Under the pieces are notes generated by a model. That model was not told the origin of the DNA. It ran no database searches and worked only from the letters and a program-made list of their open reading frames with translations. Below, piece after piece: positions 1 to 6,943 of a DNA stretch of 19,218 nucleotides (position 1 is its first letter; the number at the start of each line of letters is the position of its first letter). The stretch spans positions 1 through 19,218 of the forward strand of contig JBJKRF010000063.1 in NCBI GenBank assembly GCA_046704785.1, given 5' to 3'. The position numbers were made by a program, and so were the translations under genes. Source of the stretch: JBJKRF01 sp046704785. GTDB lineage: Bacteria; Chloroflexota; Anaerolineae; Anaerolineales; Villigracilaceae.

Positions 1-1227
1 GTGCCCGGATCGAAATCTCTGACCAATCGCGCTTTGTTGATCGCCGCGCTTGCCGAGGGCGCTACACGTCTGACGGGAGCGCTCTTTTCGGACGACTCGC
101 GCTATTTCGCGGAGGCACTGCGTGCGCTCGGTTTCGACGTCCGTCTCACGCCCGACCAGGCCGAGATGACCGTCGTGGGGCAGGGGGGACGCATTCCATC
201 CCATCAGGCTGAACTTTTTATTGGCAATGCGGGCACGGCGGCGCGTTTTCTGTCCGCTTTTTTGACATTGGGCCAAGGAGCGTATCGGCTCGACGGCGAT
301 GCGCGCATGCGTGAGCGCCCCATTGGCGATCTAGCCGACGCGCTGGGGCAGCTTGGCGCGCGAGTCGAGCCGGTCGACGCCCATTCCGTCTGTCCGCCGG
401 TTCGAATCACGGCTTCCGGGCTGCCGGGCGGCAAAGCCAACATCGCTGGAAATATCTCCAGCCAGTTCTTGTCGGCGCTGCTGATGGTCGCGCCTTATGC
501 ACAGGGCCTTGTCGAGTTGAGCGTTTCCACGGCACTCAATTCCAAGCCGTACGTCGACATGACTCTGGCGATCATGCGCGAGTTCGGCGTCGAGATCGAG
601 CGCGAGGGCTACGCGCGCTTTCTCATCCGTCCGGGTGTGTATCGGGCGCGCGAAAACTACGCCATCGAGCCGGATGCCTCCGCCGCCTCCTATTTTTTTG
701 CGGCCCCGGCGGTGCTGGGAGGCTCGTTACGCCTTGCGCAGCTTTCGCGAAGTGCCAAGCAGGGCGACGTTGCGTTCCTGGATGTGCTCCAGGCGATGGG
801 CTGTGTGGTCAGTACGGCGGCAGACGGCGTCGAAGTGCGCGGCCCTGAAACCTTGCGTGGCGTGGATGTGGATATGCGCGACATTCCGGATACGGCGCAG
901 ACGCTGGCAGCGATTGCGCCTTTTGCCTGCAGCCCCACGCGCATCCGTGGGATTGCTTCGGCGCGCGTCAAGGAGACGGACCGCGTTGCGGCCACCTGCG
1001 CCGAGCTGGCGCGCCTGGGCGTAAGCGTGGAAGAGCATCCCGATGGCATGACGATCCAGCCTTGCAAGTCGTTCCGTCCGACGACGGTTCAGACGTACAA
1101 CGACCACCGTATGGCCATGGCTTTTTCGCTGGTCGGGCTGCGTGTTCCCGGAATTTCCATCGAGAATCCGGACTGCGTTTCCAAGACGTTCCCTAATTAC
1201 TTCGATGTATTGGAGACGTTGCGATGA
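1..1227 (+). CDS. aroA: 3-phosphoshikimate 1-carboxyvinyltransferase (EPSP synthase), 5' end cut by window
   Basis: The enzyme transfers the enolpyruvyl group of PEP to shikimate-3-phosphate, the sixth step of the cytoplasmic shikimate pathway. The visible 408 residues begin at the conserved PGSKS motif. In E. coli AroA this motif follows about 19 residues, so a short N-terminus lies outside the window and the GTG at base 1 is probably an internal Val. Visible family motifs include PGSKSLTNRA with the PEP/S3P-binding Lys and Arg, GNAGT, RMRERPI, SSQFLSALL, PDTAQTLAAIAPF with the catalytic Asp, KETDR, NDHRMAMAFS and SKTFPNYF. The stop codon overlaps the start of aroE in ATGA, which suggests translational coupling. 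One oddity is NAGTAARFL where E. coli has NAGTAMRPL, placing Phe at the Pro101 position. The family assignment is secure. Confidence 0.96.
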   Translation: MPGSKSLTNRALLIAALAEGATRLTGALFSDDSRYFAEALRALGFDVRLTPDQAEMTVVGQGGRIPSHQAELFIGNAGTAARFLSAFLTLGQGAYRLDGDARMRERPIGDLADALGQLGARVEPVDAHSVCPPVRITASGLPGGKANIAGNISSQFLSALLMVAPYAQGLVELSVSTALNSKPYVDMTLAIMREFGVEIEREGYARFLIRPGVYRARENYAIEPDASAASYFFAAPAVLGGSLRLAQLSRSAKQGDVAFLDVLQAMGCVVSTAADGVEVRGPETLRGVDVDMRDIPDTAQTLAAIAPFACSPTRIRGIASARVKETDRVAATCAELARLGVSVEEHPDGMTIQPCKSFRPTTVQTYNDHRMAMAFSLVGLRVPGISIENPDCVSKTFPNYFDVLETLR

Positions 1228-2066
1228 TTCACTTGGGGCTGACGGGTTGGCCGTTGGGGCATAGCCTGTCACCGCGGCTGCACGCGGCTGCCCTGGAGGC
1301 CGTTGGCCTGGAAGGCGATTATCAGCTTTTCCCTATTGCGCCCGATGATAAGCAAAGCCTGGCTGACTTAATTAATAATCTGCGTGTAGCCAATAAATTA
1401 CAAGGCCTCAACATTACCATTCCACATAAGCAAAACTGCCTACTATTTCTGGATCAACTCTCCCCAGCAGCAGGAGCCATTGGCGCGGTCAACACTATCC
1501 GCAGCCAGGACGGGCAACTGGTAGGGGAGAACACGGATGCGCCCGGCTTTCTGGCAGACCTGACACATTTCCTTGGTGAAGAGCGTCAACCGGGCCGCGC
1601 GTTGGTTCTGGGTGCCGGTGGTTCTGCGCGGGCCGTGGTTTGGGCGTTGGGGCAGGCGGGTTGGCAGGGAATGGTTGCGGCGCGGCGTGTGGAACAGGCC
1701 GAGGCGCTGGTATCGTCGCTAAAACGGCATTCAAGCGGCGGGGCGTTTGAAGTGGCGCCGATGACGCCGGAAACGTTGAAGCGCTTCCGAAGCGGAATTC
1801 AACTCATCGTCAATACGACGCCGCTGGGCATGTCCCCAAATATCGCTTCTTCGCCCTGGCCGTCGGAGATACCTTTTCCGCCAGACGCGGCGGTGTACGA
1901 CCTGGTTTACAATCCGCGCGAGACGCTGCTGGTACAGCGCGCACGCGCTGCCGGATTGCGTGCCACCACCGGGTTGGGAATGTTGGTTGCGCAGGCTGCG
2001 CTGAGTTTTGAGCTATGGACAGGGCGCGTGCCGCCGCGTGATGTTATGTTTGAGGCAGTGAACTAA
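1224..2066 (+). CDS. aroE: shikimate dehydrogenase (NADP+)
   Basis: The enzyme reduces 3-dehydroshikimate to shikimate with NADPH. The 280-residue protein has the usual family length. The substrate-binding HSLSP motif is at residues 13-17. The NITIPHK segment ends in the catalytic Lys69, GAVNT is at 87-91, and ENTD (102-105) supplies the Asn/Asp pair. The dinucleotide-binding glycine motif VLGAGGSARA is at about 128-137, followed by NTTPLGM. The ATG at 1224 overlaps the aroA stop by 4 bp and begins directly in the conserved first strand (residues 3-8), so the start is well supported. A stretch at about 1340-1480 is clearly AT-richer than its surroundings although the protein motifs there are intact. 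AroE is favoured over a YdiB or quinate-type paralogue because it sits inside a full shikimate operon. Confidence 0.96.
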   Translation: MIHLGLTGWPLGHSLSPRLHAAALEAVGLEGDYQLFPIAPDDKQSLADLINNLRVANKLQGLNITIPHKQNCLLFLDQLSPAAGAIGAVNTIRSQDGQLVGENTDAPGFLADLTHFLGEERQPGRALVLGAGGSARAVVWALGQAGWQGMVAARRVEQAEALVSSLKRHSSGGAFEVAPMTPETLKRFRSGIQLIVNTTPLGMSPNIASSPWPSEIPFPPDAAVYDLVYNPRETLLVQRARAAGLRATTGLGMLVAQAALSFELWTGRVPPRDVMFEAVN

Positions 2067-2073
2067 ATTCGTT

Positions 2074-2079
2074 GGAGGA
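2074..2079 (+). promoter_or_regulatory. ribosome binding site of aroC
   Basis: GGAGGA lies 3 nt before the ATG at 2083 and is the strongest Shine-Dalgarno match in the operon. It fixes the aroC start. It also fits aroC being initiated independently, whereas aroE is coupled to aroA by overlap. Confidence 0.75.
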
Positions 2080-2082
2080 ATT

Positions 2083-3264
2083 ATGTTGCGTTTTTTGACC
2101 GCAGGCGAGTCGCATGGTCCGGCGCTAACCGCCATCCTGGATGGGTTGCCCGCCGGGCTGCCGCTGGACGCTTCGGTGATCGATTATGAACTGGCCCGCC
2201 GCCAACGCGGGTACGGCGCTGGCGCACGGATGAAGATCGAAAAGGATACGGTGAAAATTTTGGGCGGTTTTCTGGCCGGGAAGACGACCGGCGCACCGCT
2301 GGCGTTGCTGGTGCAAAACGACGATCATGTCAAATGGCAGGGCAAAGGGATTGCGCCGATGACAACGCCGCGCCCAGGGCACGCCGACCTGACCGGGGCC
2401 GTGAAGTATGGCTACCACGATTTGCGTCCGGCGTTGGAGCGCTCTTCGGCGCGCGAGACCACCATGCGTGTGGCTGCCGGAGCAATCTGTAAGCATTTTC
2501 TCAAGCAGTTTGGCGTCATCGTAGGCGGTTATGTGAGCGCGATCGGCGACGTTTCTGCCGATTTGGGCGAGATGCCCTATTCGGCGCGTTTCGAGCGCGC
2601 CGAAGAGTCGGATGTGCGTTGTCCCGATGCCGATACGGCGGAGAAGATGCGCGCGCGTATCGAGCAGGTCATTCACGGCAAGGATACGCTCGGCGGGATC
2701 TTGGAGATCGTCGCGCTGGGCCTGCCGGTGGGGCTGGGCTCCTTCGCGCAGTGGGATCGGCGTCTGGAAGCGCGCCTGGGCGCGGCTATCCTGTCGGTGC
2801 AGGCCATCAAAGGCGTGGAAATCGGTGAGGCCTTTGCCAATGCGCGCCTGCCGGGGACGCAGGTTCATGATGCCATTTTGCTGGCAAGCGAGGCTGAACT
2901 GCCGGGGAGGTTGGCCCGCCCAACGAACCGGGCCGGCGGTACGGAGGGTGGCGTCTCGAACGGGCAGCCGATCGTGGTGCGGGCCGCGATGAAACCAATC
3001 GCCACCACACTGACTCCGCAAGATACTGTCGACCTGTCCACCGGCCAGCCAGCGCCGACGCGTTACGAGCGCTCTGACTTTTGTCCTGTGCCGCGCGCTG
3101 TGCCGATTCTGGAAGCGATGGTGGCTTTCGTCCTGGCCCAGGCGCTGATCGAAAAACTGGGCGGCGACTCGTTGGACGAGATGCAATCGCGATTTGCCAG
3201 CCTGCGGCAGGCGCGCCTGCAGGACCTGCACATGGACAACATGGAACACGTCTTTTGGGATTAG
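2083..3264 (+). CDS. aroC: chorismate synthase
   Basis: The enzyme converts EPSP to chorismate by anti-1,4-elimination of phosphate and needs reduced FMN; it is the last common step to aromatic amino acids, folate and quinones. At 393 residues it is full length. All signature blocks are visible: the N-terminal GESHGPAL, RRQRGYGAGARM, RPGHADLTGAVKYG, RSSARETTMRVAAGA, NRAGGTEGGVSNG and the C-terminal RSDFCPVPRAVPI. These include the His and Arg residues of the FMN/substrate pocket. The start is set by the GGAGGA site just upstream. Only 6 bp separate its stop from the aroKB start. The family's flavin is usually supplied as free reduced FMN; no NAD(P)H flavin-reductase domain is present here. 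Confidence 0.97.
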   Translation: MLRFLTAGESHGPALTAILDGLPAGLPLDASVIDYELARRQRGYGAGARMKIEKDTVKILGGFLAGKTTGAPLALLVQNDDHVKWQGKGIAPMTTPRPGHADLTGAVKYGYHDLRPALERSSARETTMRVAAGAICKHFLKQFGVIVGGYVSAIGDVSADLGEMPYSARFERAEESDVRCPDADTAEKMRARIEQVIHGKDTLGGILEIVALGLPVGLGSFAQWDRRLEARLGAAILSVQAIKGVEIGEAFANARLPGTQVHDAILLASEAELPGRLARPTNRAGGTEGGVSNGQPIVVRAAMKPIATTLTPQDTVDLSTGQPAPTRYERSDFCPVPRAVPILEAMVAFVLAQALIEKLGGDSLDEMQSRFASLRQARLQDLHMDNMEHVFWD

Positions 3265-3270
3265 CCGGAA

Positions 3271-4830
3271 ATGACAACATCGACGAAAATCTTTCTGTAC
3301 GGGCCGCCCGGGTGCGGCAAATCGACGCTTGGAAGGTTGCTGGCGGGGAAGTTAGGCCTTTCTTTTCTAGACCTGGACGCCGAGATCGTGCGCAACGCCG
3401 GCCAATCGATTCCGGAGATCATGGCTGCCCACGGCGAGTTGGCTTTTCGCGACCTCGAGACGGCGGCCCTCGAGACAGCGACGACTGGCGAAGCGGGCGT
3501 CATCGCGTTGGGCGGGGGCGCGCTGCTGCGAGACGAGAATCGCGCCCGGGCGGAAACCAGTGGGACGGTGGTATGTTTAGACGCCAACCTCGAAACGCTT
3601 TTATCCCGTTTGCATAGCGACGAGAATGGACGTCCGCTGCTGGCCGGCGATGTACGCGCCCGCCTGACCACATTGCTCGATCAGCGTCGCGCACACTATG
3701 CTTCATTCCCGCTGTACCTGGACACAGCACAACAGGACGCGCCCCAAAGCGTCTGGCAATTACAAATCGCCTTGGGGCGTTTCTGCGTCAGCGGCATGGG
3801 GCAACCCTACGATGTCGTTGTAGAAGTCGGCGGGCTCGGCCAGCTTGGCGAACTCCTACGTGAACGCCAACTTGACGGTCCTGTGGCCGTCGTCACCGAA
3901 AGCAACGTCGGGCCGCTGTACGCCGAACGGGCAGCCAATGCCTTGCGTAAGTCTGGTTACGAGACGAGTGTTGTTCGTGTGCCGGCCGGTGAAGCTGCTA
4001 AAAATATCGAGACCGTTATGACGATATGGCGCGGCCTCTTGCAAGGCGGGCTGGATCGTCGCAGTACCGTGGTCGCGTTGGGCGGCGGTGTGATTGGCGA
4101 CATGGCCGGCTTTGCGGCGGCCTCGTTCATGCGAGGGATACGCTGGGTGGGCGTGCCCACCTCGCTGCTCTCGATGGTGGACGCCTCGTTGGGAGGCAAG
4201 ACCGGGTTCGACCTGCCGGAGGGAAAGAATCTGGTCGGGGCATTCCACCCGCCCAGTCTGGTGCTGGCCGACCCGCAGCTTTTGTCCACGCTACCGGAAG
4301 CCGAACTCCGTTCCGGGTTGGCGGAAGTGGTCAAGCATGGCATCATCAGCGACCCGGGTTTGTTCGATTTATGCGCTGCCGGGTACGAGTCGGTCAAGGA
4401 GAATCTGGCCACCATCGTGCGACGAGCCATGGCCGTCAAAATCGCCATCATCGAAACAGACCCCTATGAACGCGGCATGCGTGCGGCACTCAATTTGGGC
4501 CACACCGTCGGGCATGCGGTGGAACTGGTCTCCGGCTTTCAGCTACGTCACGGAGAAGCGATTGCCATCGGCACAGTAGTCGAAGCGCGCCTGGCAGAAC
4601 GGCTTGGGCTGGCTGTGGGTGGCCTGAGCGAGGAGCTTGGGGTGGCCCTTTCCGATCTAGGTTTGCCAACGCACATCCCGCCCGGTATGTCGCAGGAAGC
4701 TATTATCAACGCTATGAAGATGGACAAAAAAAAGGCGGCTGGCGTAGTCAAGTTTGCCCTACCCGTGAAGGTCGGGCAAGTGGAGGTGGGCGTGGCCATC
4801 GAGAATCTGAGCTTGGTTTTTGAACAGTAG
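3271..4830 (+). CDS. aroKB: bifunctional shikimate kinase / 3-dehydroquinate synthase fusion
   Basis: Two pathway enzymes share one 519-residue chain. Residues 1 to about 171 are shikimate kinase: Walker A GPPGCGKST (11-19), the D34-x-D36 pair for Mg2+ and shikimate, Arg60 in FRDLE, the GGG of the substrate site (81-83) and a lid Arg121. After a short linker, residues 179 to 519 are NAD+-dependent 3-dehydroquinate synthase: EAAKN, GGGVIGDMAGF, PTSLLSMVDASLGGKTGF, KNLVGAFHPP, the metal-ligand region LNLGHTVGHAVE and HGEAIAIG. The reading frame is continuous with no internal start or stop suggesting a sequencing fusion. Similar kinase/synthase fusions are known, for example in Thermotoga. The two activities are not consecutive in the pathway (steps 2 and 5). 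An A8 run at 4726-4733 encodes part of a conserved lysine cluster. Confidence 0.96.
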   Translation: MTTSTKIFLYGPPGCGKSTLGRLLAGKLGLSFLDLDAEIVRNAGQSIPEIMAAHGELAFRDLETAALETATTGEAGVIALGGGALLRDENRARAETSGTVVCLDANLETLLSRLHSDENGRPLLAGDVRARLTTLLDQRRAHYASFPLYLDTAQQDAPQSVWQLQIALGRFCVSGMGQPYDVVVEVGGLGQLGELLRERQLDGPVAVVTESNVGPLYAERAANALRKSGYETSVVRVPAGEAAKNIETVMTIWRGLLQGGLDRRSTVVALGGGVIGDMAGFAAASFMRGIRWVGVPTSLLSMVDASLGGKTGFDLPEGKNLVGAFHPPSLVLADPQLLSTLPEAELRSGLAEVVKHGIISDPGLFDLCAAGYESVKENLATIVRRAMAVKIAIIETDPYERGMRAALNLGHTVGHAVELVSGFQLRHGEAIAIGTVVEARLAERLGLAVGGLSEELGVALSDLGLPTHIPPGMSQEAIINAMKMDKKKAAGVVKFALPVKVGQVEVGVAIENLSLVFEQ

Positions 4831-4850
4831 TGTCCAGTACGCATCCAAAA

Positions 4851-4856
4851 AAGGAG
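4851..4856 (+). promoter_or_regulatory. ribosome binding site of aroQ
   Basis: AAGGAG lies 10 nt before the ATG at 4867, inside the 36-bp gap after aroKB. No promoter-like sequence is evident in that gap, so aroQ is probably cotranscribed with the genes upstream. Confidence 0.65.
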
Positions 4857-4866
4857 CTTTCCCACT

Positions 4867-5301
4867 ATGCCATCATCCATCCTAGTCTTGCACGGACCTA
4901 ACCTTAATTTGCTTGGCACACGTGAGCCGGATGTTTATGGGCATGTAACTCTCGACGACATCAATACGCGCTTGGTCGAATATGGGCGTGAGTTGGGCGT
5001 CGAGGTACACTGCTTTCAATCCAACCATGAGGGCGCGCTGATTGATGCTCTGCACGAGGCTCGTACCGTCGACGCGGGTGTGGTCTTCAACCCCGGCGGT
5101 TATACTCATACATCCGTGGCGCTGCGCGACGCAATCGTCGCTATCGAGATTCCCGTCGTCGAAGTCCATCTATCCAACGTGTATGCGCGGGAGAAATTTC
5201 GTCATAAATCGCTGATCTCGGCTGTGTGTCGCGGCAAAATTTCCGGATTCGGCTGGCACTCCTATATGCTGGGGCTCAAGGCAGTGGTGGACACAATGTA
5301 A
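4867..5301 (+). CDS. aroQ: type II 3-dehydroquinate dehydratase
   Basis: The enzyme dehydrates 3-dehydroquinate to 3-dehydroshikimate. Type II enzymes are small dodecamer-forming flavodoxin-fold proteins that use an enolate mechanism, unlike the Schiff-base type I AroD. The 144-residue length is typical. LHGPNLNLLGTREP (8-21) is followed by the catalytic Tyr24 and the lid Arg19. QSNHEG, FNPGGYTHTSVALRDA with the active-site Asn and His, EVHLSNVYARE and FRHKS are all present. It is the last gene of the operon. The start is fixed by the AAGGAG site and by the family's short N-terminus. Immediately after its stop codon lies one copy of a 12-bp direct repeat. Confidence 0.97.
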   Translation: MPSSILVLHGPNLNLLGTREPDVYGHVTLDDINTRLVEYGRELGVEVHCFQSNHEGALIDALHEARTVDAGVVFNPGGYTHTSVALRDAIVAIEIPVVEVHLSNVYAREKFRHKSLISAVCRGKISGFGWHSYMLGLKAVVDTM

Positions 5302-5303
5302 AC

Positions 5304-5396
5304 TCACCAACGCATCGGGGGGAGCGGCGAGAACGGGGAGGTGGTTGGAGTGCGAAAGGCTTATCGTACGCAATGCCAAAATCATCACCAACGCAT
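5304..5396. repeat. pair of 12-bp direct repeats between aroQ and the recombinase gene
   Basis: TCACCAACGCAT occurs at 5304-5315, two bases past the aroQ stop, and again at 5385-5396, an 81-bp period. Each copy is preceded 5-9 nt upstream by CAATG, so the similarity extends imperfectly. The sequence between is purine-rich with two G-runs. Possible explanations are a recombinase-related site, a small tandem duplication of the aroQ end, or chance. Function is unknown. Confidence 0.55.
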
Positions 5397-5409
5397 TTAA
5401 TTCATTCAC

Positions 5410-5447
5410 CCGTTTTCACAGGAACAGACGAAAGCGGCTCAATTTTC
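5410..5447 (+). terminator. weak candidate intrinsic terminator after the aro operon
   Basis: CCGTTTTC (5410-5417) can pair with GAAAGCGG (5430-5437) through eight pairs, one a G-U wobble, across a 12-nt loop. A short T-run follows at about 5443-5446. The stem is only moderately stable and the U-tract is short, so this is a candidate only. Its position between aroQ and the promoter at 5484 fits the end of the aro transcript. Confidence 0.3.
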
Positions 5448-5483
5448 GGTAGGGGAGTTGACCGTGAGCCAGAATTTTTATTC

Positions 5484-5511
5484 TTGACTTTTTGATTAAC
5501 TTAAGTATAAT
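5484..5511 (+). promoter_or_regulatory. sigma70-type promoter for the recombinase gene
   Basis: TTGACT (5484-5489) and a perfect TATAAT (5506-5511) are separated by 16 bp in an AT-rich stretch. This is the best promoter match in the window. Transcription would begin near 5518. That rules out the TTG at 5492 as a start codon and leaves ATGs at 5528, 5537 and 5828 as candidates. Confidence 0.7.
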
Positions 5512-5536
5512 TAATAAAAACAAAGAGATGCGAGAG

Positions 5537-6811
5537 ATGGCTGACCCCAAGCGGTCGCCCCTCTGGCAGAATACCAAAGAACGAAGTGGGTATCTGATTG
5601 ATCGGCAGAAAAATATAGCAACGCTGCCCTATATTTCTGGCTCTACCACTGCCTGGTTTGACACAAGACACTCATCTTCCCAAGCGTATGTCGTACCAAG
5701 ATTATCCCGAAGTCATCTGCAGGAAAATTTCAGCAGCCTACCAGCTTTGGCATTGCCACAAAATAGCGCAACTTACGTTACTGGCTCGGCGCAATCTTAT
5801 GCGAAATTGTCAGACAGAAAAAAACTAATGACTACTCCAACAAATACCCCGACCATCCAACAAGCAATTGCCTCTTATCTGGACACTGTTAAGTTGGCGC
5901 GTAGTAAAAACACAGCGGATACGTATGGCTTTGCTATGCACGCCTTTGCAGCGTTCCTGGCTGACAACAAGATCGACGTGGCGACGACCTCCATTACCAC
6001 CCTCTCGGAAGATTTTGTAGCCGGGTTTGCCATGGCGCTCAAACAAAATGCGCCGGCTACCGAACGTCTCTATTTGCAGGCTGCCATGGGATTCTACGAA
6101 TTTCTGGCCGCAGAGAATCTTACTTCCCCCAACCTACCCCGTTTGAAGCTGCTTATTCGCCAGCGCGCACGGCGCCAGGGACAACGCTTACCGCAATTTC
6201 CGCGCGATTCCATCGAAAAGGTGCTGGAATATATCGAGTCGCTGCCCCCCTGCCCCACCGAGAGCGAGCGCCTGCGCGATTTACGCGATCGAGCTTTTTT
6301 GATCACACTGGCCGATACCGGTTTGCGCGTCCATGAGGCTTGCAGTCTGCGGCGCGGCGACATCGACTGGAACGAGGGCCGTGCTATCATTATCGGCAAA
6401 GGCGACAAACAAGCCGTAGTGCGCTTCTCCAGTCGCTCCATGAAGGCGATGCAGGCCTACCTTTCCGCTCGCGCCCAACTCGACGGCGGTTCTGGCCGTC
6501 CGCTGTCGTCGCTGCCCTTATTCGCGCGGCACGATAAAGGGGCGGGGAAAAAAGTTAAGGCGATGACAACGGCCACAGGGAGGAACATCGTCGATGAGCG
6601 AGTCCGCCAAGCGCTCGGCGACGAGTTCCAGGGGAAAATTACGCCCCATTCCTTTCGTCACTATTTTGTTACCACCGTCCTGCGCGCATCGGGGAATCTC
6701 AAGTTAGCGCAGGAGTTAGCGCGGCATGCAAATATTGCGGTTACGCAGCGCTATGCCCATATTTCCGATGATGAGCTGGACCAGGGCTATCACGAAATCT
6801 TCGAGAAGTAA
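5537..6811 (+). CDS. tyrosine recombinase (XerC/D-like phage integrase family)
   Basis: This is a site-specific DNA strand-exchange enzyme acting through a covalent 3'-phosphotyrosine. Numbered from the ATG at 5537 (424 residues), the catalytic set is complete: Arg264 (TGLR), Lys288 (GKGDK), His371 and Arg374 (HSFR), His397 (ARH) and the nucleophile Tyr406 (QRY). The Arg-Lys, His-Arg, Arg-His and His-Tyr spacings equal those I recall for XerD, with a longer insertion between Lys and the first His. A SAM-like core-binding domain spans about residues 105-200. Residues 1-97 have no recognisable domain and less GC-biased third positions. Homologues would be expected to start near Met98 (ATG at 5828), which has no clear ribosome site. 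I chose 5537 because it lies about 19 nt after the predicted transcription start and 9 nt after AAAGAG. Whether the enzyme resolves chromosome dimers or mobilises an element is not evident. Confidence 0.88.
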   Translation: MADPKRSPLWQNTKERSGYLIDRQKNIATLPYISGSTTAWFDTRHSSSQAYVVPRLSRSHLQENFSSLPALALPQNSATYVTGSAQSYAKLSDRKKLMTTPTNTPTIQQAIASYLDTVKLARSKNTADTYGFAMHAFAAFLADNKIDVATTSITTLSEDFVAGFAMALKQNAPATERLYLQAAMGFYEFLAAENLTSPNLPRLKLLIRQRARRQGQRLPQFPRDSIEKVLEYIESLPPCPTESERLRDLRDRAFLITLADTGLRVHEACSLRRGDIDWNEGRAIIIGKGDKQAVVRFSSRSMKAMQAYLSARAQLDGGSGRPLSSLPLFARHDKGAGKKVKAMTTATGRNIVDERVRQALGDEFQGKITPHSFRHYFVTTVLRASGNLKLAQELARHANIAVTQRYAHISDDELDQGYHEIFEK

Positions 6812-6858
6812 ACAAAAATATCCTTTGCACATCGACTGCAATGGAGTTGAAAAATGTT

Positions 6859-6888
6859 TTGTCGTTCGGGCAGCTTTTGAGGTATCCT
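6859..6888 (+). promoter_or_regulatory. weak candidate promoter for the secreted-protein gene
   Basis: TTGTCG (6859-6864) and TATCCT (6883-6888) are 18 bp apart, each matching four of six sigma70 consensus positions. They lie about 55 bp before the start codon in a 132-bp gap without other genes. The match is weak. Read-through from the recombinase gene is an alternative, since no terminator is visible between the two. Confidence 0.25.
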
Positions 6889-6931
6889 TTTACCGGCCCG
6901 TTGTACTTCCGCGTTAGGTAACAATTATTTT

Positions 6932-6937
6932 GAGGAG
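6932..6937 (+). promoter_or_regulatory. ribosome binding site of the secreted-protein gene
   Basis: GAGGAG lies 6 nt before the ATG at 6944, a strong site with ideal spacing. It fixes that start and supports the gene being real. Confidence 0.7.
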
Positions 6938-6943
6938 AAAATC

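Noticed and set aside
2125..3249. Long minus-strand open frame opposite aroC
   Set aside because: It lies wholly within chorismate synthase. Its translation is rich in Arg, His and Gln with no recognisable motif, and no ribosome site was seen. It is a shadow of codon bias in a GC-rich gene.
5317..5350. G-rich tract after aroQ as a G-quadruplex
   Set aside because: Only two runs of three or more G are present, which is not enough for an intramolecular three-tier quadruplex.
5492..5494. TTG as start of the recombinase
   Set aside because: It lies between the -35 and -10 elements of the promoter at 5484-5511, so it would not be in the transcript.
5226..5495. Small plus-strand frame overlapping the aroQ end and the intergenic gap
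   Set aside because: It starts inside aroQ in another frame, runs through the direct repeats and ends inside the recombinase promoter. No ribosome site or motif supports it.
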